From Salinimonas iocasae (GTDB taxonomy: Bacteria; Pseudomonadota; Gammaproteobacteria; Enterobacterales; Alteromonadaceae), in contig NZ_CP039852.1 in the NCBI RefSeq assembly GCF_006228385.1, positions 1,442,001-1,506,000 on the forward strand: 64,000 nucleotides of DNA, written 5' to 3'. Made by a program: the position numbers and the translations under genes. The notes under the pieces are model-generated. The model saw only the letters and a program-made list of their open reading frames with translations. It was not told the DNA's origin and searched no databases. Positions 19,644 to 31,145 of this stretch are shown here, one piece after another. Each line of letters opens with the position of its first letter. Positions within the stretch are counted from its first letter, which is position 1.

Positions 19644-20219
19644 TTAGCTACGGCGACGAAGCAGCAAAATACCAGAAGTAAGTAGCAGTAGAGCTGACGC
19701 AGGGGCTGGAACAGCTACTTGGTCAGGTGCGTTGGCAACCGTAATGCCGTCTAACCATACACTCCAAAATGTTCCTTCATTACAATCATTCGATGGTTGG
19801 CACCATTCGCTTAACGGGATTGACTCCTGGGTGTCGAAGATAAAACCGTCACTCAGCATATCGCCAACTGCGAAGTTGTTAAATGTAGCAACAGTGAAAA
19901 TATAATCTCCCGCTGCAAGAAATGGCAGAATAAAACCTGAATCATAGAAGGATTGAGTATCAGGGTTAATTGTGTCGTCATCATCATTTTGATCTAAGAG
20001 GTTACCAGCACCATCCCAAAGGGCGGTAATAGGATCAAAGTTTTCACCAGCTAAATGAGAATCTGTCCACACTCTTACGTTTTCAGTGTCTTCAGCAACC
20101 GAAAAGTTAATTTCAATCACATCATTGTGAAAGGCAATATCGCCGGTGAAATTAATTAAACTGGCATGGGCAGATGAAGCACAACAAAGCAGCGTAATCG
20201 CTAAAATTTTTTTCAACAT
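19644..20219 (-). CDS. PEP-CTERM-type exported protein (DVUA0089-like)
   Basis: 191 residues with a signal peptide (ILAITLLCCASSAHA). The body (FTGDIAFHNDVIEINF, then VRVWTDSH, FDPITALWD and FTVATFNNF) matches the DVUA0089 family of exported beta-rich proteins. The C-terminus VPAPASALLLLTSGILLLRR is a PEP-CTERM sorting signal in its VPAPA form: motif, hydrophobic helix, basic tail. Such proteins are processed by an exosortase, often in exopolysaccharide-producing bacteria. No exosortase gene is in this window. The leader is long and gene-free. It sits inside the accessory block. Confidence 0.82.
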   Translation of the reverse strand: MLKKILAITLLCCASSAHASLINFTGDIAFHNDVIEINFSVAEDTENVRVWTDSHLAGENFDPITALWDGAGNLLDQNDDDDTINPDTQSFYDSGFILPFLAAGDYIFTVATFNNFAVGDMLSDGFIFDTQESIPLSEWCQPSNDCNEGTFWSVWLDGITVANAPDQVAVPAPASALLLLTSGILLLRRRS

Positions 20220-20848
20220 GACTATTCCTTGTAAAAATTAACATTATCTTTTTTTTCTAATGCTTTCAAAAAGCAACGTTTGATAGCAAAAATCAAGCCT
20301 TTCTGTATGTGTTTGATTTAAATGAGGTTGTGGTGGGAGCCAATAAATCATATTTCAGTTTGTAAAATAAATTGACAATTTTATTAGTGCGCTACTCTTC
20401 TTTATAGACAATTAAATACCAAAGAAAAATTGCGGTCTGGAAAAGCAAGTCTAGATCGCATTCTTAGTCTATAAAGCGATTTATTCAAACAAAAAGCCTG
20501 TGCTAGCTTCATCTATTGCTTAATACGCAAGGCATTGACGTGCACATTTCGACTCCTCGGGGGACCGCGTGAAAGACAGTATCATCTGTATAAGGCTAAC
20601 AGCATTGGTACTACTGATAAAATTCTTCTACTTCACAACCATTGATTATCTTCAGTGTAGATTAAGACTGCGAGCTGAGTGTAGCCGTAGATAATTTCAC
20701 CTAGACTGTACAGACCTATGTCAACTACATGTATTTGGATTTTTTAGTCGAATCAAATCTAACAGCCCCAAGCGGCTAATGGGGAAAAGAGCGAATAGCC
20801 GACTATTTGCTTAAAGAATTGATGATAAGAAACAAGAATTAAGCTAAT
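20220..20848. other. Gene-free stretch between the PEP-CTERM gene and the IS
   Basis: About 630 bp without a supported gene. It should contain the PEP-CTERM gene promoter. On the minus strand right at the IS edge there is no continuation of the ATPase gene cut at 22080, which suggests that DNA was lost next to the IS. Confidence 0.45.
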
Positions 20849-20866
20849 TGAATCGCCACTACTAAC

Positions 20867-21771
20867 CTAGACACTTCCTAGTCGTTCTTCATAACGATTT
20901 TCATACTCTACTGGTGACAGTAAATTATTGGAACCATGTTTTCGTTTGTTGTTATAGAACATCTCGATGTAATCGAAGATATCGCTTCTTGCATCTTCGC
21001 GGGTTGAGTAGACCTTTTTCTTAATCCGCTCCCGCTTTAGCAACTGGAAGAAGCTTTCAGCTACAGCGTTATCATGGCAGTTCCCGCGTCTGCTCATGCT
21101 GCCTTCCAGCCCATTTGATTCTAAGAAGGCCTGCCAGTCGTGACTGGTATACTGACTTCCCTGATCAGAATGCACCGTGACTCGCTGTTCGGGATTGCGT
21201 CGCCAAACAGCCATGAGTAAAGCGTTGAGCACGATGTCCTTGGTAATGCGCTGATGCATCGACCAGCCCACCACTGTGCGTGAGAACAGATCGACGACTA
21301 CTGCAAGGTACAGCCATCCTTCGTGTGTTCTGACATGCGTTATATCCGTTACCCATACTTCATCTGGCGCTGCGGGGTTAAATTCGCGATTGAGGCGGTT
21401 GGGAACAACGACGTGGCTTTCACCACTGCGGTGCCGCGGCTTCCGGTAGCCAACCTGAGCACGTAAACCTTCTCCACGCATTAAACGGTGAACGCGATTG
21501 ATACCGCAGCGCTCGCCAATATCTCTTAAGTCAGAGTGGATTTTACGGTAGCCATACACACCACCAGACTCGAGCCAGAATTGTTTAATCTGCGCTGTTA
21601 GACGCTGATTGGCTTTGTCTCGCTTCGAGCGAGGTTGCTTGCGCCAGGCATAATAACCGCTTGGGTGAACGTTGAGCATCTGGCACAACCATCTGACAGG
21701 CCAACGGTTGCTTTCGTCCCTGATAAAGGCGTACCTCAGTCGGACTCTTTTGCGAAGTACGCCGCGGCTTT
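20867..21771 (-). CDS. IS3-family transposase OrfB (via -1 frameshift from OrfA)
   Basis: The frame is open from the seven-A slippery run (21769-21775) and reads RYAFIRDESN-like, WPVRWLCQMLNVHPSGYYAW and on through the DDE core. An internal ATG at 21688 would start a shorter OrfB. The catalytic residues lie in VWVTDITHVRT (Asp), [12 protein letters not shown] (Asp) and NAVAESFFQLLKRE (Glu). The C-terminal YIEMFYNNKRKHGSNNLLSP pattern is typical. It is expected to act as an OrfAB fusion that cuts and joins the IS ends. No defect is seen. Confidence 0.9.
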
Positions 21772-22020
21772 TTTTAATATATCCCGCTCTTCAGTGGCCC
21801 GCTTCAGCTCTTTTTGTAGTCGCTTAATTTCCGCCTGAGCGTCTGTTAGTTCATTATTTTTCGTAGAATCAGGGCCATATTTCTTAACCCAGGCATAAAG
21901 GCTATGCGACGTGACATCGAGACGTTTGGCAACATCTGCGACAGAATGATCACGATCAACAACCTGCTTAACTGCTTCTTGCTTAAATTCTTCGGGGTAG
22001 CGTTTTCCGCTCATGAGCAC
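21736..22020 (-). CDS. IS3-family transposase OrfA
   Basis: 94 residues. The helix-turn-helix segment is KRYPEEFKQEAVKQVVDR followed by SVADVAKRLDVTSHSLYAWVKKY. A leucine-zipper-like coiled coil (QAEIKRLQKELKRATEERDILK) then leads to the end AAAYFAKESD. It overlaps the OrfB frame through the run of A residues used for programmed -1 frameshifting. It binds the IS ends and helps regulate transposition. Confidence 0.9.
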   Translation of the reverse strand: MLMSGKRYPEEFKQEAVKQVVDRDHSVADVAKRLDVTSHSLYAWVKKYGPDSTKNNELTDAQAEIKRLQKELKRATEERDILKKAAAYFAKESD

Positions 22021-22080
22021 CTCTCTAGTTGTAGTTAGTTTATCTAACTAAGAGGTGTCTAGGAATTCAGTGGCGATTCA

Positions 22081-22276
22081 TCCTCTCTAACGTGATATCC
22101 CCTTGCCAAGAAAGGGGGCAGTGTGAATAGCCATCAGTACCTGCAATCACTCTGCTAATTGTAGTTTTGCCTGAACCATTGGCTCCGAATATATAATTGA
22201 TAGTCCGAAGGTCAGTAAGTGATGCTTGATTAGTATATATCGCTAATGGTGGTGTAATTTGAATTTCCCTAATCAT
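22081..22276 (-). pseudogene. AAA ATPase cut by the IS (RloC/PrrC-like N-terminus)
   Basis: The gene starts normally: AGGAA lies 6 nt before ATG 22276. The protein begins MIREIQITPPLAIY and has a Walker A motif in FGANGSGKTTISRVIAG, followed by YSHCPLSWQGD. The 'INYIFGANGSGKTTISR' and 'C.l.W' patterns are those I know from the AAA_13 ATPase domain of RloC/PrrC-type anticodon nucleases. After 65 codons the IS end (TGAATCGCC...) begins and supplies a stop. The rest of the gene is not found on the other side of the IS. The fragment cannot encode a working nuclease. Family placement rests on a short segment. Confidence 0.7.
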
Positions 22277-22313
22277 TTATCTTTCCTTAAAGCTATTGAG
22301 AAAAGCCCTTAGT

Positions 22314-22688
22314 TCAGCTTTGAAATTGCTCAAAATAGATGGTTTGTAAATCAGGCGCAGCAGACTCATTATATGCATTGAGTGCTTTGGAACCAGCATA
22401 TCCCGCCGCCGCAGTTTCTACAAATCCTAATGCTTTTCCTAAAGCCGCAATTTCTGACGGCACAAGAGGCGCAAGAACCACGAACTTCCCGTCTGGGTCG
22501 GTGGTGTACTTATACGGGTTGTTGTTGGCATAGGCATAGCGGTTAAAACCATGTGCAATGCTGTTACCTAGCTGTATGTGCCCTAACGCATCCAGCGGAT
22601 CATTCGAATAGAAACGACCTAAAACTGGATCATAGTATCGTGCATGCATATAGATAAATTGAAGCACAAAGAATAAAGTTGACGCCAC
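22314..22688 (-). pseudogene. Rhs-repeat core fragment (truncated)
   Basis: 124 codons. The segment YMHARYYDPVLGRFYSNDPL, then FNRYAYANNNPYKY and DPDG, is the conserved Rhs-associated core found just before the variable C-terminal tip of Rhs/YD-repeat polymorphic toxins. Upstream of IYMHARYY the sequence stops resembling an Rhs protein, so the large repeat shell is missing. The tip after DPDG is short (about 60 residues) and has no toxin motif I recognise. It lies 37 bp before the cut ATPase gene, on the same strand. The fragment may be a displaced Rhs tip used as a recombination cassette. Confidence 0.75.
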
Positions 22689-23336
22689 ACTAATAATTTC
22701 CTTCTAGGACGGCTCAGCCAGTCCAAAGTACTTCGAAATTTGGTCAACAGGCTGTTGGCCAAATGCTTCGTTAAGCTAGCAGGAGACAGTTTTTAGTCGC
22801 CGTGAATGAATGAGAGCTTTGAACTAAATCACCCACTATAGTAGGTAGCTTTCTTTAGTATTCACTTTACTAATGAACGATTTATGAGCACATCAACGAA
22901 ACAGAAAAATCTGCTTTGCAAAGCGAGAAAAGCCGTCGCTGAAACAGTCGCTGATTTCGTTTTATCCAGACGAATATCTTCGCCGTCGCGCTTCCTCTAC
23001 GTCTTTAGTCTTGCACCACAGCGGAGGTAACATCACCAATTATCGAATTTTTATTCGAAATCATAGGTATACCTTTGTCCTTTTATGAGAGAGGGGAAGT
23101 AGTGGGTCGATATCGCTGTCTTTTCTGATGTTTGTGTATCTCCGCCTTGCCTTTCATCTGTGTGCGCTTTTTAGCCTAAGAGCACTAGTAAAGCGTGGTA
23201 CGCATTCTCATCTTGCCGTAAAATCTCAAGTTAAGTGGCAATGGCCACATATTAAACGTTAATAAATTGTGTAAATGAAAAATCATCTGGTACAATCAGT
23301 TGAATAATTATAGTAAGAGTAGTTCAGGCAACATAT
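22689..23336. other. Gene-poor stretch and fadR promoter region
   Basis: About 650 bp without a convincing gene. A 48-codon frame from ATG 22885 (MSTSTKQKNLLCKARKAV...) is open but has no clear ribosome binding site. The last 100 bp are AT-rich and should carry the fadR promoter. Confidence 0.35.
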
Positions 23337-24047
23337 ATGATTTACAAAGCCCAGAGTCCTGCCGGATTTGCTGAAGAGTACATCGTTGAGTCTATTTGGA
23401 GCGGACGTTTCCCCCCGGGCACAATTTTGCCTGCAGAGCGCGAATTGTCAGAACTCATAGGTGTTACACGCACCACATTGCGCGAAGTTCTACAGCGCCT
23501 GGCGCGGGATGGCTGGCTGACGATCCAGCATGGTAAGCCTACTAAAGTGAATAATTTCTGGGAAACCTGCGGACTGAATATTCTTGAAACGCTGGCGCGG
23601 CTGGACCAGGAAGGAATACCTGAACTCGTAGACAACCTGCTTGCTGCCAGAACCAACTTAAGCGCAGTGTTTATTCGTGGTGCTATCAGAAATAATCCTG
23701 AAGAAGCTATCAACATTATCGCTCGCTATAAAGATCTTGAAGCTGACGGAATGGCGTTTGCTGAATACGATTATCAGATGAACCATGACTTGGCCCTGGC
23801 TTCCGGAAACAATGTTTTTGTGCTTATGATGAATGGTTTCCGTGGTTTATATTCTCGCATCGGTGGGTTCTTCTTCTCACACGAAAGCGCTCAGGAAGTC
23901 GCCCGCAACTTTTACAAAGAGTTATTAGAGGTTGCGCAGCAGCACGATTACGATGCAGTTCCTGTGGTGGTTAGAAAGTACGGTATCGAGTCAGGTAAAG
24001 TCTGGCAGACCGTTCGTGAAGAAATGCCGAAAGATCTGGTAGACTAA
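23337..24047 (+). CDS. fadR: FadR, GntR-family fatty acid metabolism regulator
   Basis: 236 residues, close to the 239 of E. coli FadR. The winged helix-turn-helix spans about 10-75 ([54 protein letters not shown]). The C-terminal part is the all-helical acyl-CoA-binding FadR_C domain. FadR represses beta-oxidation genes and activates unsaturated fatty acid synthesis (fabA/fabB); long-chain acyl-CoA releases it from DNA. A fabB gene and a fadH-like pair lie further along this window and are possible targets, but I did not find a clear CTGGT-N-ACCAG-like box in front of them by eye. It converges on the next gene through a shared terminator. Confidence 0.96.
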   Translation: MIYKAQSPAGFAEEYIVESIWSGRFPPGTILPAERELSELIGVTRTTLREVLQRLARDGWLTIQHGKPTKVNNFWETCGLNILETLARLDQEGIPELVDNLLAARTNLSAVFIRGAIRNNPEEAINIIARYKDLEADGMAFAEYDYQMNHDLALASGNNVFVLMMNGFRGLYSRIGGFFFSHESAQEVARNFYKELLEVAQQHDYDAVPVVVRKYGIESGKVWQTVREEMPKDLVD

Positions 24048-24067
24048 AGCTCTCAGGCTTCAACTAT

Positions 24068-24097
24068 AAAAAAAGGTGCCAACAGGCACCTTTTTTT
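24068..24097. terminator. Bidirectional terminator between fadR and the convergent gene
   Basis: GGTGCC-AACA-GGCACC stem-loop, preceded by seven A and followed by seven T, so it can stop transcription from both sides. Its right arm overlaps the last codons/stop of the minus-strand gene. Confidence 0.92.
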
Positions 24098-25526
24098 ATG
24101 TTTTGCTCCACATGTTCTGGTTCTTCTTATTGGTAAAGTAATCTGACGGCTCCCAGAAAGCCGGTATCAGTTCATCAACAGTATTAGGATCTGCGTTAGG
24201 ATTTAGCTGCCGGATAATCTGCTGCAGCCGCTCCCGACCAATCTTCATCAACTTTTTACGGTTTGCAGGAAAGTAAAGGTTTCGGCTGCGACTTATCACC
24301 TCATTATTTCCTGAGCAGATATAGGTCAGGTTGCGTGAGGCAATGCGGCACACAGGCTCTGCGGGATTTTCCGGATTCAACCTTGAAACAATAGCGAACT
24401 CAAACTGGTCTTTTTCAAAGCCCTGTTCATTAACCGGAATAAAAGTGATACCAAAGCCCTGAGGGAAATAGCCAACAATTTGTGTAAATGCTTCAGCAAC
24501 TTTCTGATTAAGAGAGTTTTTCTTGCCCAACTGTTCAATAAGCAGGTAGCCTTTGGGCAATTCCTGACGGGTATAATCGGCTTTTGTAGACAACACAACA
24601 GAGCAGTAAATCTGCGGAACTTTTAGTATTTCACCTAAACCGGTTTTAGATAAAAACGCATCCTGTACCAGTTTTTCCCTGAACTGATTGGCCGCTTCAT
24701 GGGTTTGATTGAAGCGATGGCGCTCCTCACGATCGTTACCGACATAGGGAGGTAATCCCAGTCCCTTTTTCAAATAATTTAGTGTGTGCGTGTAGTTCAG
24801 GCGCAGTAATTGTTTTCGATCCTGTTCTTCCAGAAGGCGAAACTCGTCCTTATCCTTATCTTCACCAAGCAATATATGCTGTGCATCGTGATGTTGCAGG
24901 CCGATATCCTGCAGCAATGCAGCACTGATTAAAGGAATTGCCAGTTCTTCTTCCCATTTATTACGCCAGTAACTATTACCACGGAAGCGATTCGAAGACG
25001 CTCGGTAAGCAGACAGGTAGGGATGGGAAATAGCTTCTTTCTGTAAGACTTTGTCAACCAAACGCAACGTCAAAACAGCCTTATATAAAGGCTTCAGGCG
25101 TTGATGAAAACGAGCGAAATTTGGTACTGCACCGCGCGTAAGCAACATCACTGTACCCAGGAATTTGGCACTGAGGAGTTGTGTATCTTCATACGTTTCG
25201 CCTTCGCATAGCTCTAGTAGATCTTTGGCGATAGCCGTTATCCGCGCGATACGTTCCTGGCGCTCGCTGTCTCTTTTGGCGCGGGCGTGTTTGAGCTTTT
25301 TCTGCAAATCAGCCGGGACAGGTTTATCCGGCGATTTAGTTTTCACCCGTGCTATCTGGTTTTCGACATCTTTTATGTACTTAGCAGACTCTTCAGCCAG
25401 ACTGAAAAAATGTCTGGCGTCTTCAAGCACGGATCCATAACCAGGCTCCTGAGGATGCACCTTATCGATAAGTGCTTTTACACTTTGGGTGTAAAGGTTA
25501 TCCGGATTATCAACTTTTCTATTCAC
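24096..25526 (-). CDS. Conserved protein of unknown function, possible degenerate HD domain
   Basis: I prefer the GTG at 25526 as start, with AGGA five bases upstream; the longest frame begins at GTG 25553. This gives 476 residues starting NRKVDNPDNLYTQ. An early helical, charged segment (KYIKDVENQIARVKTKSPDKP, then KKLKHARAKRDSERQERIAR) may form a coiled coil. A central part (ISAALLQDIGLQHHDAQHIL) resembles the first half of an HD or HD-GYP phosphohydrolase site, but the full HHE-x(n)-HD-GYP set is not visible. The C-terminus is beta-rich. No signal peptide. Proteins next to fadR in related genomes look similar as far as I can recall, but no function can be given. Confidence 0.6.
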   Translation of the reverse strand: MNRKVDNPDNLYTQSVKALIDKVHPQEPGYGSVLEDARHFFSLAEESAKYIKDVENQIARVKTKSPDKPVPADLQKKLKHARAKRDSERQERIARITAIAKDLLELCEGETYEDTQLLSAKFLGTVMLLTRGAVPNFARFHQRLKPLYKAVLTLRLVDKVLQKEAISHPYLSAYRASSNRFRGNSYWRNKWEEELAIPLISAALLQDIGLQHHDAQHILLGEDKDKDEFRLLEEQDRKQLLRLNYTHTLNYLKKGLGLPPYVGNDREERHRFNQTHEAANQFREKLVQDAFLSKTGLGEILKVPQIYCSVVLSTKADYTRQELPKGYLLIEQLGKKNSLNQKVAEAFTQIVGYFPQGFGITFIPVNEQGFEKDQFEFAIVSRLNPENPAEPVCRIASRNLTYICSGNNEVISRSRNLYFPANRKKLMKIGRERLQQIIRQLNPNADPNTVDELIPAFWEPSDYFTNKKNQNMWSKT

Positions 25527-25829
25527 AAATATCCTCACGCAGATAGACACCACAGGGAGCTTGCGCGAAACTGGTGGAGTTTAAGTCAAAGTTAAGTAAG
25601 TATATGTTTAACAGGGTGGAAATAATCTTGGTAGTTTATATTTGGTACCACCCAGGCTATGAAGTATAGCAAGGTCATTATTTTAAACGATATCTACGTA
25701 TTTTTACGTATCATTGTCTATTCCTTTTGGGTGAAAGCAGGCATTTTGCATACGTATTAAAATCGCGTTTGCATCAATTGGTATGCGTAAAAGTGAATGT
25801 TTTAGTGGGCCGGGGAAGGGATTACGGAG
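25527..25829. promoter_or_regulatory. Divergent region with two inverted repeats
   Basis: Two candidate operators precede the GMC oxidoreductase gene: TACGTA-TTTT-TACGTA (25695-25710), and a wider pair GCATAC / GTATGC (25749-25754 and 25780-25785). Either could bind a regulator of the oxidoreductase. No gene is seen. Confidence 0.45.
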
Positions 25830-27452
25830 ATGGCACTATCAAGGCAGCAGTTCGATTACATTATTGTAGGTAGCGGATCAGCCGGCGCAGTATTAGCCGC
25901 GCGGCTTTCACAAAGGCAATCTTGTAATGTTTGTCTTATTGAAGCGGGTAAACCTGACAAGAACCCTTTTATACATATTCCTTTCGGGCTGTCTGTGCTA
26001 TCCAGAATTACCTCGTTAAACTGGGGATACTCGACACAGCCACAATCGGCGTTGAACAACCGTTGCCTGTTCTGGCCTCGTGGGAAAACACTGGGCGGCA
26101 GCAGTGCTATCAATGCCATGTGTTATATTCGCGGGCAGGATAGTGATTACGATGATTGGGTTGAGCAGGGCGCTGAGGGCTGGTCATTCGATGAAGTATT
26201 GCCCTGGTTTAAAAAAGCAGAAAAATTCGAGCATGGCGCCTCTCAGCGTCACGGCAGTGACGGGCCGCTTAGCGTCGAGTCGTTACGCCATGTAGACCCA
26301 CTGTCTGAAGCATTTGTGAAAAGTGGTGCGGAAGAGGGATTAGCGAGGCTAGACGATTTCAACCTTGCATCGCGCAGTGGTCTGGGTTTGTATCATGTTA
26401 CTCAATCTGGTGGACAACGCTGCTCCACTGCCAAAGCCTATCTAAAACCCGTCTTACAGCGACCTAACCTGACCATCGTCACTGGTGCGCACGTCGAGAA
26501 AATTAATATTGAAAGCGGCAGAACGACAGGCGTCGTTATTAAATTTGAAGGAAATGTGCATACGCTGCAATCCCGCGAAGAGGTTATTGTCAGCGCCGGA
26601 GCAATTAACTCGCCGCATCTGTTGATGTTATCTGGTATCGGACCTGAAGATGCGCTTAAGCGCCATAGAATTCCGGTAATCAGGGCACTGCCGGGGGTAG
26701 GAAAAAACCTGCAGGATCATCTTGATGTTATCGTTCAGTGCCGGGGAAAAACGCGTCACGGCTATGCGCTTGCGCCGGGCAAATTGTTAAGCTACGTTAA
26801 ATCTGCCTGGCAATACGCGGTAGGGCGTAATGGAATGCTTTCATCCAACATTGCCGAAGCTGGCGGCTTTGCCTGTTCTTCCACTGCCAGCAGCGACAAG
26901 CCGGACCTTCAGTTTCATTTTTTACCAGCTATCTTGAAGGATCATGGTCGCCAGAATGCGCTGGGATACGGCTATGGTTTGCATGTATGCAACCTTTATC
27001 CGCAAAGCCGTGGAAGCATTACCCTACAAAGCGCCGATCCCGCAGCACCACCATTGATTGATCCAGCTTATCTGTCATCACCAAAAGACATGCAAACCCT
27101 GTTGGAGGGCCTGAAGATGGCCAGACGTTTGTTGCATAGTGAGACTATGTCACCGTTTTTAAAGCACGAACTGCTGCCAGGTGAAGATGTCCATAATGAT
27201 GAAGCTTTAATCCAGTTTATCCGTCAGTACGCCGAAACCATTTATCATCCGGCGGGAACGTGCAAAATGGGCGCGCAAGACGATGAATTGGCTGTACTTG
27301 ACTCACAGTTTCGTGTGTATGGAATTAAGGGGCTTCGCGTCGTGGATGCCTCAGCGATGCCGACCCTGGTAGGGGGAAATACCAACGCGCCAGTTGTTAT
27401 GATGGCCGAGCGAGCGGCAGCATTCATTCATGAGATGCCGACGCCTGCATAA
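25830..27452 (+). CDS. GMC-family FAD-dependent alcohol/choline dehydrogenase-like oxidoreductase
   Basis: 540 residues. The FAD-binding GxGxxG motif is YIIVGSGSAGAVLAARLS (10-27). The GMC signature 1 region is PRGKTLGGSSAINAMCYIRG, and signature 2 is VIVSAGAINSPHLLMLSGIGP. The C-terminal part has the catalytic His in YHPAGTCKMG (about 471-480) and the FAD-closing GGNTNAPVVMMAERAA. It is closest in type to AlkJ/choline dehydrogenase-like enzymes that oxidise aliphatic alcohols to aldehydes. The substrate is unknown. The reading frame ends inside the convergent TetR gene by about 29 bp. An alcohol-oxidising role next to fatty acid genes is plausible but inferred. Confidence 0.92.
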   Translation: MALSRQQFDYIIVGSGSAGAVLAARLSQRQSCNVCLIEAGKPDKNPFIHIPFGLSVLSRITSLNWGYSTQPQSALNNRCLFWPRGKTLGGSSAINAMCYIRGQDSDYDDWVEQGAEGWSFDEVLPWFKKAEKFEHGASQRHGSDGPLSVESLRHVDPLSEAFVKSGAEEGLARLDDFNLASRSGLGLYHVTQSGGQRCSTAKAYLKPVLQRPNLTIVTGAHVEKINIESGRTTGVVIKFEGNVHTLQSREEVIVSAGAINSPHLLMLSGIGPEDALKRHRIPVIRALPGVGKNLQDHLDVIVQCRGKTRHGYALAPGKLLSYVKSAWQYAVGRNGMLSSNIAEAGGFACSSTASSDKPDLQFHFLPAILKDHGRQNALGYGYGLHVCNLYPQSRGSITLQSADPAAPPLIDPAYLSSPKDMQTLLEGLKMARRLLHSETMSPFLKHELLPGEDVHNDEALIQFIRQYAETIYHPAGTCKMGAQDDELAVLDSQFRVYGIKGLRVVDASAMPTLVGGNTNAPVVMMAERAAAFIHEMPTPA

Positions 27453-28038
27453 AAAGCTGCGCAGCGGTATCGCACATTTGCTCAACATGACTGCGGTCTG
27501 CATAAATACCATCAATCAGAAGGCGGGCGATGCCGTGCAGGGTGCCCCAGGTTACCTGAGCCAGCCTCAGTGGCTCTGGACCGGCAGGTAACAACCCCGA
27601 TTCCTGCCAGTAACGGGTCATTTCGACCTGAAACTGAAAACAGGGGTATGCTACCGCTTTTAAATCTTCGGTGGCTGACTGCGCCTGCCACAAAGTACGG
27701 CCAAACATTAGCTCATACATCTGCGGGTGGTCGGCTGCGTAGCCGACATATTCATGAATAAACTGGCGAAAGCGGGCTGATGGGGGTAATGAATCCTGTT
27801 CGAAAATGGTCCGGGCGGTTTTATGCCACTGCCGGAACCCCTCTGCTGCAATAGCACTTAGCAGCCCGCTTTTATCCGCGAAATGATGATAGGGTGCCGA
27901 ACGTGATACGCCTACATCTTCAGCCAGTTTTCTCAGTGAAATACTGTCCACACCCTGTTCATCAATACGTTTTGTCGCCGCATGTAGGAGTGCACTGCGT
28001 AAATCGCCATGATGATACCGCTGCTGAGATTGATTCAT
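27424..28038 (-). CDS. TetR-family transcriptional regulator
   Basis: From ATG 28038 (AGGTG about 7 nt upstream) the protein is 204 residues; a GTG three codons earlier is less likely. The N-terminal helix-turn-helix is RYHHGDLRSALLHAATKRI, then SISLRKLAEDVGVSRSAPYHHF. The C-terminal ligand-binding part resembles the TetR_C_33/WHG type (FRQFIHEYVGYAADHPQMYELMF). It is divergent from the crotonase-fadH pair. Two near-palindromic TTGACA-N-TGTC(A/T)A sites lie between them, so it very likely represses both itself and that pair, with an acyl-CoA or related molecule as a possible inducer. Confidence 0.9.
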   Translation of the reverse strand: MNQSQQRYHHGDLRSALLHAATKRIDEQGVDSISLRKLAEDVGVSRSAPYHHFADKSGLLSAIAAEGFRQWHKTARTIFEQDSLPPSARFRQFIHEYVGYAADHPQMYELMFGRTLWQAQSATEDLKAVAYPCFQFQVEMTRYWQESGLLPAGPEPLRLAQVTWGTLHGIARLLIDGIYADRSHVEQMCDTAAQLFMQASASHE

Positions 28039-28085
28039 ACTACACACCTGAATGAGGGACTAAGATATAAGCGTCCCTTTAAATC

Positions 28086-28125
28086 TTGACAGTGTCAACA
28101 TAGCCTTTTATCTTGACACTGTCTA
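28086..28125. promoter_or_regulatory. Tandem palindromic operators for the TetR regulator
   Basis: TTGACAGTGTCAA (28086-28098) is a perfect palindrome around a central base. TTGACACTGTCTA (28113-28125) is the same site with one change. They are 27 bp apart, start to start, between the divergent tetR and crotonase genes. Both also look like -35 hexamers, so binding would block RNA polymerase. Confidence 0.75.
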
Positions 28126-28152
28126 GTTTGCAAAAATGTTAATGGAGTTACG

Positions 28153-31082
<2,930 letters not shown>

Positions 31083-31089
31083 ACGTTGA

Positions 31090-31132
31090 TCATGCTGCGC
31101 TGAGCTGAACACAGCTGCCGCGCAGCATGATA
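31090..31132. terminator. Large hairpin between convergent genes
   Basis: A perfect 12-bp stem (ATCATGCTGCGC / GCGCAGCATGAT) encloses a smaller AGCTG / CAGCT stem. It lies between fadH and the convergent flavin gene. T runs are short on both sides (AATATTAAAC), so it is a probable terminator or mRNA end-stabiliser. Confidence 0.65.
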
Positions 31133-31145
31133 ATATTAAACGTCG

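Larger units (their letters stand above)
20849..22080 (-). mobile_element. IS3-family insertion sequence, apparently intact
   Basis: Both ends begin TGAATCGCCACT, followed after five variable bases by CCTAGACAC, giving inverted repeats of about 30 bp (20849 rightwards and 22080 leftwards). Length is 1232 bp. OrfA and OrfB are both intact, with a run of seven A at the frameshift site. The neighbouring bases (AAT on the left, TCC on the right) do not match, so no target duplication is seen. This fits a later deletion next to the element. Confidence 0.9.
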
